A stretch of DNA of 64,000 nt from an uncultured Bacteroidota bacterium (GCA_903878475.1 CAIRHQ010000008.1:1-64000); one strand, 5' to 3'; positions 1-10,397 are shown, counted from the stretch's first letter. Notes: generated by a model not told the origin, from the letters alone. Translations and numbers: made by a program.

Positions 1-1
1 A

Positions 2-628
2 GGTAATATTGCGAGCTTTACCGCCATCAATAGCACCTCTGTAGCGATCACGGCCACCATAACGGTAACGCCTACCAGCGCATCAGGATGTACGGGCACG
101 CCAAGGAGCTTTACCATTACGGTGAATCCGGGTGTTAATATCCTCACTGCTGTTCCAGCCAGAACCTGTATCACGGATACTATTTTAACCCTGAATGCCA
201 CACCTGCAGGCGTATGGAGTGGAAGGGGTGTGATACCGGGAACGAATAAGTTCGATCCTGTACTGGCCGGATTGGGAGTATCTACACTGACCTATACGGT
301 TGGAACAGGATGTGGTGCAGTTGCTAATGTAAACATCACTGTAAATGATTGTCAGGAACGTCATAATGTCCTTGCTCAATCCATCCGTGTTTGGCCAAAT
401 CCAAGCACCGGTCAGTTCAGTTTGAAATTCCTGACCGATAAATTCAAGGAGTTTGGATTGAAAGTGGTTGATGCAAGAGGTAAAACTTTACGCGATTATC
501 AGTTTACCAATCTCGTGTACGGAAGCATCATCCCGATGGATCTGCGCGGTTTGGCAAGCGGTATGTATGTTTTGCTGGCTTATAACAATCAGGAGCAGGC
601 AAGCTTCCCGATCATTATTGCACATTAA
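2..628 (+). CDS. C-terminal part of a secreted protein with T9SS type A sorting domain (5'-truncated by window)
   Basis: Reading frame open from base 2; C-terminus VWPNPSTGQFSLKF...GLASGMYVLLAYN resembles the Por-type T9SS sorting domain; upstream sequence is Ser/Thr-rich repeat-like. Confidence 0.8.
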   Translation, partial: GNIASFTAINSTSVAITATITVTPTSASGCTGTPRSFTITVNPGVNILTAVPARTCITDTILTLNATPAGVWSGRGVIPGTNKFDPVLAGLGVSTLTYTVGTGCGAVANVNITVNDCQERHNVLAQSIRVWPNPSTGQFSLKFLTDKFKEFGLKVVDARGKTLRDYQFTNLVYGSIIPMDLRGLASGMYVLLAYNNQEQASFPIIIAH

Positions 629-670
629 CAGTTAACTACATCAGCAATACATAAACTGTCATAACTTTAA

Positions 671-697
671 GCCCTCCTTAACCGGGGGGCTTTTTTT
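671..697 (+). terminator. Intrinsic terminator after the T9SS-type CDS
   Basis: gccctcc-ttaacc-ggggggc followed by TTTTTTT. Confidence 0.75.
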
Positions 698-1387
698 ATG
701 GTTACACTAAATCAGGTTTTGGAATTGCATCAGTCTGAGTTTAAGCAGGTAGTTGATTTTAATCCTGCAAAGGATAAACTATGCCGCTTCGATTTCACAG
801 CCGCCAATCAGGAAATTGATGAAGCTATCTTCAGGGATACGGCTTTATTCAGTAATTATATCAATCATAAATTACAAACCAGCGGAGCTAAATTTGGTAT
901 CGGGGGATACAATGAATCTCGAACCTTATACCGTAGAAGTGAACTTTTTAATGGCGATGAGCCAAGAACGATACACCTGGGGATTGATATATGGGGTGCA
1001 GCAGGCACCAGCGTCTACACTCCACAGGGAGGTTCCGTACATAGTTTCGCCTACAACAACTCATTCGGCGATTATGGCGCCACCATCATCTTACAACATC
1101 AATTGGATGCCATCATATTTTATACGCTATATGGCCACCTCAGTCATGCCAATTTATTACATCTGAAAGAGGGGAAATATATCAGTCGCGGTGAATTGCT
1201 GGGGCAGTTCGGACAGCCTGAAGAAAATGGTAACTGGCCCCCTCATCTTCATTTCCAGGTGATCAGCGATATGCGGATCAGAAAAGGTGATTATCCGGGG
1301 GTTTGTGCAGCATCAGAGCGGGAGAGTTACTTATCCAATTGCCCTGATCCTGACCTCATCTTGAATATGATCAGGCACGCCGGGTAG
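698..1387 (+). CDS. M23 family metallopeptidase (peptidoglycan DD-metallopeptidase-like)
   Basis: HLGIDIW, GDYGATIILQH, YGHLS, HLHFQV motifs of LytM/M23 peptidases. Confidence 0.85.
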   Translation: MVTLNQVLELHQSEFKQVVDFNPAKDKLCRFDFTAANQEIDEAIFRDTALFSNYINHKLQTSGAKFGIGGYNESRTLYRRSELFNGDEPRTIHLGIDIWGAAGTSVYTPQGGSVHSFAYNNSFGDYGATIILQHQLDAIIFYTLYGHLSHANLLHLKEGKYISRGELLGQFGQPEENGNWPPHLHFQVISDMRIRKGDYPGVCAASERESYLSNCPDPDLILNMIRHAG

Positions 1388-1508
1388 GCAACTGAACCAA
1401 AGCCGTTAAAAATTGTTTAATATACCTGTTCATAGCGGGTAAAAATGTAATTTTACCCTTTATATTGCACTTGATTATCGTTTATAAATTACTCTGATCA
1501 CATTCAGC

Positions 1509-3440
1509 ATGGAAATTAAAGCCGGAACATTATTGGCCGAAATAAATAGTCCCGCCGACCTTAAAAAGTTGGAACGGGAACAGCTACACCAAGTATGTGA
1601 TGAATTGCGCCAGTATATCATTGATGTGGTAAGTGTTCATGGAGGTCATTTTGCGGCCAGTTTGGGTGTGATTGAACTTTCCGTAGCCCTTCATTATGTT
1701 TTTAATACACCTTATGATCAGTTGGTATGGGATGTAGGGCATCAGGCTTATGGGCACAAAATATTGACAGGAAGAAGGGACCTGTTTTCCACCAACAGAA
1801 AATACCATGGGCTCAGTGGATTTCCAAAACGTACAGAAAGTGAATATGATAGTTTTGGTGTAGGCCATTCATCTACGTCTATTTCAGCTGCATTAGGGAT
1901 GGCCATGGCATCTCATTACAAAGGAGAAACTGACCGGCAGCATGTGGCCATCATTGGGGATGGGGCTATGACAGCAGGCCTTGCTTTTGAAGCGATGAAT
2001 CATGCGGGGATCGAAAAGAGCAATGTGCTCATCATTCTGAACGATAATTGCATGAGCATTGATCCCAATGTGGGAGCTTTAAAAGAATATCTGACGGATA
2101 TCACCACTTCTCAGACCTACAATAAAGTGCGGGATGAATTCTGGAATGCGCTGGGAAAATTGCCGATGGGAAAATCTTTCAGCAGGGCGATGGCTTCTAA
2201 AATGGAAGCTGCGCTGAAAGGCATGGTTAGTAAGAGTAGTAATTTATTTGAAGCCTTGCAGTTAAGGTATTTCGGTCCAATCGATGGACATAATATCACT
2301 AAGCTCGTCGATACTTTGAAAGACCTTAAAGATATTCCTGGTCCAAAAATATTGCATATCAAAACGGTAAAAGGGAAGGGGTATGAACTGGCAGAACAAG
2401 ATCAAACCAAATGGCATGCACCCGGACTATTTGATAAAATGACCGGGGAGATCCAGAAGAAAAAATTTGACCTGCCACAGGCTCCTAAATATCAGGATGT
2501 ATTTGGATATACAATCATTGAACTGGCTGAAAAGAATCCTAAGATCTTCGGTATCACACCGGCCATGCCCAGTGGATCCAGTTTGAAATACATGATGGAG
2601 CAAATGCCCGATCGTGCTTTCGATGTAGGCATCTGTGAGCAACACGCGGTTACTTTGAGTGCCGGTATGGCTACTCAGGGAATGAAAGTGTTCTGCAATA
2701 TCTATTCATCGTTCATGCAACGTGCCTATGATATGGTGGTACATGATGTAGCCATTCAGAACCTGCCGGTGATATTTTGTCTCGACAGGGCTGGTCTGGT
2801 AGGTGAAGATGGTCCAACCCACCATGGTTGTTATGATATTGCTTTCATGCGCTGCATTCCCAATATGATCATCAGTGCACCAATGAATGAAAAAGAGCTT
2901 CGTAATCTCATGTATACGGCACAGTTAGATTCAACATCCAGTCCTATCGTGATCCGTTATCCCCGCGGTGAAGGCGTAATGCCGGAATGGAAAACAGAAA
3001 TGACTGAAATTACCATCGGTACCGGAAGGAAATTGAAAGATGGGAAAGATATTGCCATACTCTCTTTTGGTCATCCCGGAAATTTTGCTGCGGCCGCTAT
3101 ACGCGACGTGAAATCGGAAGGGATCAATCCGGCACATTATGATATGCGCTTTGTAAAACCATTGGATGAAGTCATGTTGCACGAAGTTTTTACCCACTAT
3201 CAAAAGATCATCACTGTAGAAGACGGAACAGTAGTGGGTGGATTTGGTTCTGCCATACTGGAATTCATGAACGAACATGGATACCAGGCTGAGGTGAAGA
3301 TCATGGGTATCCCCGACAGGTTGGTGGAGCATGGTTCTCCCAAACAATTGTATGAGGAGATCGGTATCGATGCCAATCATCTCGCCATTGCCTTGCGACA
3401 GATGGCCAGCGTATCTGTACCGCAACTTACCCAACAGTAA
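1509..3440 (+). CDS. dxs: 1-deoxy-D-xylulose-5-phosphate synthase
   Basis: 643 aa; GHQAYGHKILTGRR, GDGAMTAGLAFEAMNHAG, DRAGLVGEDGPTHHG motifs. Confidence 0.97.
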   Translation: MEIKAGTLLAEINSPADLKKLEREQLHQVCDELRQYIIDVVSVHGGHFAASLGVIELSVALHYVFNTPYDQLVWDVGHQAYGHKILTGRRDLFSTNRKYHGLSGFPKRTESEYDSFGVGHSSTSISAALGMAMASHYKGETDRQHVAIIGDGAMTAGLAFEAMNHAGIEKSNVLIILNDNCMSIDPNVGALKEYLTDITTSQTYNKVRDEFWNALGKLPMGKSFSRAMASKMEAALKGMVSKSSNLFEALQLRYFGPIDGHNITKLVDTLKDLKDIPGPKILHIKTVKGKGYELAEQDQTKWHAPGLFDKMTGEIQKKKFDLPQAPKYQDVFGYTIIELAEKNPKIFGITPAMPSGSSLKYMMEQMPDRAFDVGICEQHAVTLSAGMATQGMKVFCNIYSSFMQRAYDMVVHDVAIQNLPVIFCLDRAGLVGEDGPTHHGCYDIAFMRCIPNMIISAPMNEKELRNLMYTAQLDSTSSPIVIRYPRGEGVMPEWKTEMTEITIGTGRKLKDGKDIAILSFGHPGNFAAAAIRDVKSEGINPAHYDMRFVKPLDEVMLHEVFTHYQKIITVEDGTVVGGFGSAILEFMNEHGYQAEVKIMGIPDRLVEHGSPKQLYEEIGIDANHLAIALRQMASVSVPQLTQQ

Positions 3441-3464
3441 CTTTAAAAAAATATTTTAGAATAT

Positions 3465-3491
3465 AAGGAATGAGCGATCATTCCTTTTTTT
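3465..3491 (+). terminator. Intrinsic terminator downstream of dxs
   Basis: aaggaatga-gcga-tcattcctt followed by a T tract. Confidence 0.8.
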
Positions 3492-3567
3492 ATTTTATTT
3501 AACAGTAGACTAAAAAATTTTATGGAAACATGTTCGTTTGGAATCAATATTGAAGAACACCATCAAC

Positions 3568-4209
3568 ATGATCATGAAAATTTTTGCTTCCGCCTGTTTG
3601 CTGATCGCAGCCAGTTCCACCTTCGCTTATTTTATTTGGCATGAACCTGTTCATACAAAGCGTTCTGTTGCTCATGCAGTAAGGAAAGATGATAAACACG
3701 AGTTCATAATACGGATAAAACAAAAAGCAGCAGCGGCAGCCGAATATATTCGTGCCGGCCATTTTAATAGCACCCGTTGTTTTTTGGCAGACATGAGGGT
3801 GTCATCCGGCAAGGCCAGATTTTTTGTGTATAACCTGGTCAGGGATTCTATTGAAAAAGCAGGACTGGTGGCACATGGCAGCGGGTCCGATCAGGGTGAT
3901 GGGGAATTGCGTTTTTCCAATACCATTAATAGTGGATGTACTTCTTTAGGTAGATACCGGATCGGCGGTTCGTATTATGGTCGGTTTGGATTGGCCTATA
4001 AATTATTCGGGTTGGACGAAACCAATAGTGCCGCCTTCAACCGGGCCGTGGTATTGCATGCCCATTCTTGTGTACCCAGCCAGGAGGTGTACCCAATACC
4101 CATTTGTGAAAGCCTTGGCTGTCCGATGGTGGCGCCGGATTTTTTACAAACATTGAAAAACTATATCGACCGGTCAGAAGAACCCATCTTGCTTTGGATT
4201 TATTACTGA
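3568..4209 (+). CDS. Murein L,D-transpeptidase catalytic domain family protein (YkuD_2-like)
   Basis: RFFVYNL...VAHGSGSD...FSNTINSGCTSLGRYRI...VVLHAHSCV...SLGCPMV. ORF track starts at a TTG (3538); ATG at 3568 or 3574 followed by a signal-like segment is more likely. Confidence 0.8.
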   Translation: MIMKIFASACLLIAASSTFAYFIWHEPVHTKRSVAHAVRKDDKHEFIIRIKQKAAAAAEYIRAGHFNSTRCFLADMRVSSGKARFFVYNLVRDSIEKAGLVAHGSGSDQGDGELRFSNTINSGCTSLGRYRIGGSYYGRFGLAYKLFGLDETNSAAFNRAVVLHAHSCVPSQEVYPIPICESLGCPMVAPDFLQTLKNYIDRSEEPILLWIYY

Positions 4210-4922
4210 GGCAACTGCATGGGAATTTCAATGGCTAGTAATTCAGCATCTGAACTGGCAGTGATCTCGAATTGATCAGTTCCTTCTATCCCAATTGCAT
4301 CTCGTTTGTTCAGTATTTGTCCGCCTACTTCAGCATTGCCATTGATCAGCACCAGAAAAACACCATTGCCACTGAAGCGGTTGGTATAATTTATTGTAGA
4401 GCCGGCCTTCAGGTTGGTTAATGAAAACACAGCATCCTGATTGATCCATAATGCCTGATCGGCTTCGATAGGAGATACAACCGTTTGCCATTTGTTTTTC
4501 CTTTCTTCTATGTCAAATGTTTTTTGATCGTAGCGTGGAGTAATATTCCTGTTTTTAGGGAATACCCAGATCTGGAAAAGTGTAACCGATTCAGTTGAGG
4601 AAGCATTGGCCTCCGAATGTTGTACGCCTGTTCCAGCACTCATGATCTGTATATCGCCAGCCTTGATGACCCCTTGTCCGCCGGTACTGTCCTTATGTTG
4701 CAGTGCTCCGGTGAACGGGATGGTAACGATCTCCATATTATCATGGGGGTGGGTTGGAAATCCACCGCCTCCGTCTATAAAATCATCATTCAACACACGG
4801 AGTGCGCCAAAATGTATTTTTTTTGGATCGTAATATTGGGCGAAACTGAAATAGTAATTAGGCTTCAGCCAGCCATAGTCGGCCGTACCCCGATCATCAG
4901 CTTTGTATAAGGTCATGTTCAT
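4203..4922 (-). CDS. Pirin family protein
   Basis: FGALRVLNDDFIDGGGGFPTHPHDNMEIVTIPFTGALQHKDSTGG...AGTGVQHSEAN is the canonical pirin cupin signature. Confidence 0.93.
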   Translation of the reverse strand: MNMTLYKADDRGTADYGWLKPNYYFSFAQYYDPKKIHFGALRVLNDDFIDGGGGFPTHPHDNMEIVTIPFTGALQHKDSTGGQGVIKAGDIQIMSAGTGVQHSEANASSTESVTLFQIWVFPKNRNITPRYDQKTFDIEERKNKWQTVVSPIEADQALWINQDAVFSLTNLKAGSTINYTNRFSGNGVFLVLINGNAEVGGQILNKRDAIGIEGTDQFEITASSDAELLAIEIPMQLPQ

Positions 4923-5014
4923 ATTCGTAAATTTAATGTTTAAACATCAAATAATATACCAACGCATATAGCTGACAGAAAGTCAACTTGTAGAGGGAAT
5001 TAAAAAATGAATGA

Positions 5015-5815
5015 TTAATTCAATGAAGGCTTTTCTTCTCCGGGCAGCAAGCCAACGATATCCTCTTCACGGTTTTCATTCCATTCAATGATGAAATTAT
5101 TCCTGCCTTCTCCACTGAGCAGGGTCATATATCGTTGTTGCACCAGTTCCAGTAAGGAGAGGAATAAGAAGATGGCATGGATGCGGTTTTCGCACACATC
5201 AAAAATCCTTTCAAAAGAAACATTCTTTTCTGTGCGGCAGGTACCCAGCATATACTCACGGCTTTGCTCCATGGTATAATTGTATTGAACCACCGTGTGC
5301 ACGGGTTTATTATTCCGGTCGTGCAAACGATGGATCACCTTTTCAAAGGCTTTCATCAGTTTGAACAAGGTCACCGCTTGTATCTCTGTTCCTTCTCCTG
5401 CTTCTTCACCGATCTGGGAGATCTCTTTTTGCAGGTTTCCGCGTTTTACCAGCAGCATACGGATGGCTTCCATATCGGCCATCTTTGTAGCCGCTTCTTT
5501 GAATCTTTTATATTCAAGGATCTTATTGATCAGTTCCTGGCGTGGATCTATTTCATTGCCTGCTGCATCCAGTTCTTTTCTGGGCAACAACATCTTGGCT
5601 TTGATGCGCATCAGGGTACTGATGAATAGAATGAACTCACTGCTCAATTCAATATTCAGTTTCTCCGACCGGTGTATGAAATCAAGGAAGTCATTGGTGA
5701 TGCGGGTAATGGGAATATTGTAAATATCCAGTTCGTCTCTTTCAATAAAAAAAAGCAAGAGGTCGAACGGACCTTCAAATTGTTCCAGTTTGATCTGGTA
5801 GGATGTATTATTCAC
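5015..5815 (-). CDS. scpA: Segregation and condensation protein A
   Basis: LEQFEGPFDLLLFFIERDELDIYNIPITRITNDFLDFI N-terminus typical of ScpA. Confidence 0.93.
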   Translation of the reverse strand: MNNTSYQIKLEQFEGPFDLLLFFIERDELDIYNIPITRITNDFLDFIHRSEKLNIELSSEFILFISTLMRIKAKMLLPRKELDAAGNEIDPRQELINKILEYKRFKEAATKMADMEAIRMLLVKRGNLQKEISQIGEEAGEGTEIQAVTLFKLMKAFEKVIHRLHDRNNKPVHTVVQYNYTMEQSREYMLGTCRTEKNVSFERIFDVCENRIHAIFLFLSLLELVQQRYMTLLSGEGRNNFIIEWNENREEDIVGLLPGEEKPSLN

Positions 5816-5966
5816 TTATTCTTGAATTGTAATATTTAGATCATCAATATGCCGGGATGCAAATGTATCAATTCCTTGTAAAAGATGCGTGGTTGGTTGG
5901 GGGAAGACAGCGATATGTGGACAAAAGGGAAATAAACAGCAAGAATGGTCCATTAGTCCAGCCAGG

Positions 5967-6866
5967 TCACAGTTTTATAGCCAATCCAATACCCAGTATC
6001 TCTTTAAGTTGGGTCTCTTTCAGCAAATCATCGTCGTACAACAGATACACGCTTACCGTGGTGCTCATCCATTTATTGATCTTGAGGTTAAGGAAATTGG
6101 TGCAATACACATCAACATTCTGGGGCTTCCGTTTGAAATTGCTGAACAGATCGAGCCTGCCGGTATAGGTAACCCAGGGGGCAAAAGATTTGGTGTATTT
6201 GGCGGTAGCAAATGCACCCAGTTCACTGTATTGTTTCTTGTTGGGCGGAACGCCAAATTTATTGACCTGCAGGAAATCCTTGTCAACTTTAAGGATCCAT
6301 CGGGTGGTGATGGGCGATATGAAAAGCGAAAAATGTTTATCAGGCCGGTAATCAAAGCCTACCGATAACAATATCTTTCCCGGGGTGAGAAAATTAGAGA
6401 TTTTATTATTGGCCGAATCGGTATAATAATATCCAGGCATTACCTGGGTATTGATATTGGTAAGCACAGCAGTGAACCAATGGGGCGAAAACTGATACCC
6501 ATATTTACTCGTTACATCTATTTGGTCATCTATTTTTCTGAAACGTCCAAAGCTGCTGGCATTTTGAAATCCGAAGGAGAGGTCAAAATAATTGTTCCAG
6601 GTGTATCTTCCTTTGCGGTGGTTGATATTATAATTCAGAATGGTGGTAATACCCAAAGTGTTTTTTTCACCACCTGCGGCCCAGTTACGCAAAGCGCCCT
6701 GATTCACTGTTACTACAAAGGTTCCGGTTTTTTTCCAGCCATCCTTATCCAATGGTTTAAGGTCTTTTAACGCCATGGTCTGAAATTCCCTAACAGTGGC
6801 ATCTTGTGCCTGAACACGGATCGCAATCGTTGCTGTGATGAGTACAGTAAACAATTGAATTTTCAT
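5967..6866 (-). CDS. DUF3078 domain-containing protein (predicted outer-membrane/periplasmic)
   Basis: Signal peptide MKIQLFTVLITATIAIRVQAQ; GWKKTGTFVVTVNQGALRNWAAGGEKNTLGITTILNYNINHRKGRYTWNNYFDLSFGFQ pattern. Confidence 0.82.
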   Translation of the reverse strand: MKIQLFTVLITATIAIRVQAQDATVREFQTMALKDLKPLDKDGWKKTGTFVVTVNQGALRNWAAGGEKNTLGITTILNYNINHRKGRYTWNNYFDLSFGFQNASSFGRFRKIDDQIDVTSKYGYQFSPHWFTAVLTNINTQVMPGYYYTDSANNKISNFLTPGKILLSVGFDYRPDKHFSLFISPITTRWILKVDKDFLQVNKFGVPPNKKQYSELGAFATAKYTKSFAPWVTYTGRLDLFSNFKRKPQNVDVYCTNFLNLKINKWMSTTVSVYLLYDDDLLKETQLKEILGIGLAIKL

Positions 6867-6946
6867 TCGGCAAAATTAAACAAAAATCAGTTTCGCATTC
6901 CCAATTGGTCGTTAACACATGATATTTTAACGTATATGATTTAATA

Positions 6947-7867
6947 TTGTTTTTTAAAGCAACTTTGCCGCAATTTAACACACTATTGAAACAAGGATTT
7001 TTAAACTGGCTGATCTTCATCTTGCTCTCTCTGATCTGGGGAAGTAGTTTTATTTTGATGAAGGAGGGCTTATTGCATTTGTCGGCCTATCAGGTGGCCG
7101 CACTGCGCATCGTATTTGCAGGACTTATATTATTACCCTGGGCTATTAAATACCTGCCCCTGATACCCAGGAATAAACTCGGGATCATTTTTTTATCGGG
7201 GGTATTGGGCAGTCTCTTTCCTGCATTCCTGTTTTGTATTGCCGAAGAAGGCATTGATAGTGCATTGGCCGGCACCCTCAATTCGCTTACACCCATATTT
7301 GTCATCATGGTGGGCGCATTATTTTTCAATAGTAAGACCTCTTTCAATAAAATTGCCGGAATCGTCATTGCCTTCATGGGTAGCTTTCTGTTGTTGCTGA
7401 GCAAAGGGCATATGCAGGAAAGTAAAAACCTGTTATATATTTCTTATGTGGTGCTGGCCACCATTTTTTATGGGATCAATGTAAATATGGTACATCGCCA
7501 CCTGCACCATATCGGGTCCTTACCAATAGCGGCAGTGGCCTTATCACTTAATGCCATCCCGGCATTGATCGTATTGGTGTTCACCGGGTATTTTAGTCTA
7601 CCCCTTGCTGATAGTAATATCTTGTATGCCACCGGCAGTGCTGCGGTGTTAGGTATATTTGGAACGGCCCTGGCCTCCATTCTATTTTATGTGCTCATTA
7701 AGCGCGCGGGTGCTGTATTTTCTTCCATGGTTACCTATGGCATACCCATGGTTGCCAATGGTTGGGGATTGCTGTATGGCGAAGAAGTAGGGTGGAAGCA
7801 GATCCTTTGTCTGCTCATCATTCTGGCTGGCGTATTTGTGGCCAACCGGAATAAAAAGGCCGACTAA
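6947..7867 (+). CDS. DMT superfamily / EamA family transporter
   Basis: About 10 hydrophobic segments; LIWGSSFILMKEGL and two EamA repeats. Start (TTG) uncertain. Confidence 0.88.
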   Translation: MFFKATLPQFNTLLKQGFLNWLIFILLSLIWGSSFILMKEGLLHLSAYQVAALRIVFAGLILLPWAIKYLPLIPRNKLGIIFLSGVLGSLFPAFLFCIAEEGIDSALAGTLNSLTPIFVIMVGALFFNSKTSFNKIAGIVIAFMGSFLLLLSKGHMQESKNLLYISYVVLATIFYGINVNMVHRHLHHIGSLPIAAVALSLNAIPALIVLVFTGYFSLPLADSNILYATGSAAVLGIFGTALASILFYVLIKRAGAVFSSMVTYGIPMVANGWGLLYGEEVGWKQILCLLIILAGVFVANRNKKAD

Positions 7868-8751
7868 ATTTCAGTAAAGGATACCTGATGCTCCCGTAAA
7901 AAATCCTTGATCGGATCAACATGCACACAAAGTCCTACATGTAAGAAAGGATAATTCGACACTTTCCCTTTTTTGCCATCCTGTATGATTTCCTTGTCTT
8001 TCATATCAAACCCAAGATGCAAATGGTTGGTGGCGAACTGCATGCCATATACTTTTCCTTCCGCATCAAAAAGCGGTCCACCACTTTGCCCTTTTAATCC
8101 TGCCGTACTCATTTCAATTCCCGTTACCTGATTAAGCTGTGCATCGGCAACAAAACGGGTTACAATACCATCGATGGGAAAGGAAGGTGAATTGGGGTTT
8201 CCTTGCTGTGTCCATTCAATATCATCATTATCGGGGTTATGCCTGAAATTACTGAATTCAGGGAAAGGGAAACCGATGCGGCATAATGATTTTCCCTGTT
8301 TGATGATCTTACTGTCTTTTATAAACTGGGCATGGCCTGAATAAAATATTTTATTGAACCCCTTGAATTCTAAAATGGCCAGATCAAGTGTTGGGTGCGC
8401 ATGACAAACGATCTCATCTATTTTATCAAAGCAGTTTAGAAAATTATTTTTCAGCTGCACCGTGGTTTCCGGATGATATTTATATTTCAATTCCAGTCCG
8501 AGTAATGATTTTTTGTACCGACCATCTTTTGGAATACGATCGCGTTCTACTTTAAACTGTTGGTAGGTTTGGTTGATCTGGTCTGCCGCCGGAATCAGGT
8601 TAAGCACATGTTTACAGGTAACGGCCACCCCTCGATCATTCACAAAAAAGAAAGTGGATGTGCCGGGTAATACCAAACCACCGTAAGTTCTGGTAATGGT
8701 ATGCAGCGGCCTGGTGAAGGCTAAAATATTTTCAATGGCTTGTTCAAACAT
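7864..8751 (-). CDS. Trypsin-like serine peptidase, no obvious signal peptide
   Basis: Triad-like motifs: VTCKHVLNL (His), HPTLDLAILEF (Asp), GLKGQSGGPLFD (Ser). Confidence 0.8.
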   Translation of the reverse strand: MFEQAIENILAFTRPLHTITRTYGGLVLPGTSTFFFVNDRGVAVTCKHVLNLIPAADQINQTYQQFKVERDRIPKDGRYKKSLLGLELKYKYHPETTVQLKNNFLNCFDKIDEIVCHAHPTLDLAILEFKGFNKIFYSGHAQFIKDSKIIKQGKSLCRIGFPFPEFSNFRHNPDNDDIEWTQQGNPNSPSFPIDGIVTRFVADAQLNQVTGIEMSTAGLKGQSGGPLFDAEGKVYGMQFATNHLHLGFDMKDKEIIQDGKKGKVSNYPFLHVGLCVHVDPIKDFLREHQVSFTEI

Positions 8752-8774
8752 AAAATTAATTTAGTGATGATAAA

Positions 8775-9662
8775 CTAATGCTTTTGTGCGTCCCGCATTT
8801 GTTTGGCAGTTAGGGTACTGCCGTCGTGACTCCATCCCGGTGGCATGAATATATATTTCAATTTATTACTGAATGAAACCGGCTTTTGTAGATCTGCACC
8901 GATCTGTTGCCATTCGTGAAAGATGATCTTTCCTGGATGATCGGGGTTGTTGATGGGTTTTACCAATCCAAATTTTACGGGCTCTTCTGTCAACTCATCC
9001 TGAAAACTCCCGAACATCCTATCCCAGATAATCAGGCACATGCCCATATTCTTGTCGAGATACGGCACATTGCTGGCATGGTGTACACGGTGGTGGCTGG
9101 GACTTACGAATACTGCTTCAAACCAGCCAGGCATCCTGTTGATATAACGGGTATGTACCAGTATGCCATAGGTTTGGGTAATGGAATACATGAACACAAT
9201 ATCGAATGGATGAAAACCTAAAAATGCGAGGGGTAAAAAATAAATAAAGCGGTAAACGGGTTGAAAAACGGAAGACCGGAATCCGGTGGTAAGGTTGAAA
9301 TGCTCGGATGAATGATGGGTAACATGTACCGCCCAGAATAACCGGCAATAATGATCGATGCGATGCTGTATATAAAATGCCAGGTCTTCCAGGATGAACA
9401 AAGCAAACCAATACAAGAAAAGATTTTCAATTTTGAAAAAATGTTGCTGGTAGGTCCAGGCCAATACACTCACATAAAATGCCCAGCGTAAAAAAAGATC
9501 CAGTCCTGCATTGATCAACGTGAGATAAACATTTTGAAAAGTATCCCTAAGGGTATAGAAATTTCTGTGCTTCCAGTTGCTTAACAATATTTCAGTGCCG
9601 ATCAGGATGCTGTAAAACGGAATAGAACACAGCAGGAACCAGGTTTCCCGGGTATAGTCCAT
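8775..9662 (-). CDS. Sterol desaturase / fatty acid hydroxylase superfamily protein
   Basis: Membrane protein with His clusters QHRIDH, HVTHHSSEH, HHRVHH. Confidence 0.92.
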   Translation of the reverse strand: MDYTRETWFLLCSIPFYSILIGTEILLSNWKHRNFYTLRDTFQNVYLTLINAGLDLFLRWAFYVSVLAWTYQQHFFKIENLFLYWFALFILEDLAFYIQHRIDHYCRLFWAVHVTHHSSEHFNLTTGFRSSVFQPVYRFIYFLPLAFLGFHPFDIVFMYSITQTYGILVHTRYINRMPGWFEAVFVSPSHHRVHHASNVPYLDKNMGMCLIIWDRMFGSFQDELTEEPVKFGLVKPINNPDHPGKIIFHEWQQIGADLQKPVSFSNKLKYIFMPPGWSHDGSTLTAKQMRDAQKH

Positions 9663-9720
9663 AAAAAAAGATTTGGGGTGTTGATCTGCTGTTAATAATA
9701 CGTGCTTTCTGCAAAGTAGT

Positions 9721-10284
9721 TTATACCGACATGATCTCCTTGTCTTTGGCTACCAGGTGCTTTTCTACCATTCCTATATATTTGTCAGTAGTATCCTGGA
9801 TCTCTTTTTCAGCATCTTTACACAGGTCTTCACTGAGCCCATCCTTTTGTAATTTTTTAATGGATTCAATGGCCTCTCTGCGTATATTCCTTACTGCTAC
9901 CTTGGCATGTTCACCTTCATTGTTACAACGTTTTACCAGTTCCTTTCTTCTTTCTTCAGTAAGTGGAGGTAAAAATAAACGGATGACATTTCCATCGTTT
10001 TGTGGATTGATACCAATATTGGCCATGATGATGGCCCGCTCAATGGGTTGCAGCATATTTTTTTCCCAGGGCTGAACAGAAATGGTTCGGGCATCCAGCA
10101 CCGAAATATTGGCGATCTGGTTCAGGGCGGTGGGGTTGCCATAATAATCGGCCATGATGCCATCCAGCATGGTAGGATTGGCTTTGCCGGCCCGGATCTT
10201 GATCAATTCCGCTTCCAGATGATTCATGGCCTTGGTCATAGAGGATTCTGTATCCAATTGTATTTTACTTAAATCTTCAGACAT
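9721..10284 (-). CDS. frr: Ribosome recycling factor
   Basis: LIKIRAGKANPTMLDGIMADYYG...NDGNVIRLFLPPLTEERRKELVK. Confidence 0.97.
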   Translation of the reverse strand: MSEDLSKIQLDTESSMTKAMNHLEAELIKIRAGKANPTMLDGIMADYYGNPTALNQIANISVLDARTISVQPWEKNMLQPIERAIIMANIGINPQNDGNVIRLFLPPLTEERRKELVKRCNNEGEHAKVAVRNIRREAIESIKKLQKDGLSEDLCKDAEKEIQDTTDKYIGMVEKHLVAKDKEIMSV

Positions 10285-10397
10285 ATAGTTGTGATTAGAC
10301 TGTAAAGCTATAAAAAACTACCGTCATTACCGGTGGGCAAAACAGGAAATTATATAAAAGACGGATCTGTTTTTAATCTGATACGAATGATCAGTGA

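Noticed and set aside
753-1166. 137-aa plus-strand ORF
   Set aside because: Alternative frame inside the M23 peptidase gene.
7905-7920. TTGAT-CGG-ATCAA FNR-like sequence
   Set aside because: Spacer is 3 not 4, and it lies within the coding region near the 3' end of the protease gene.
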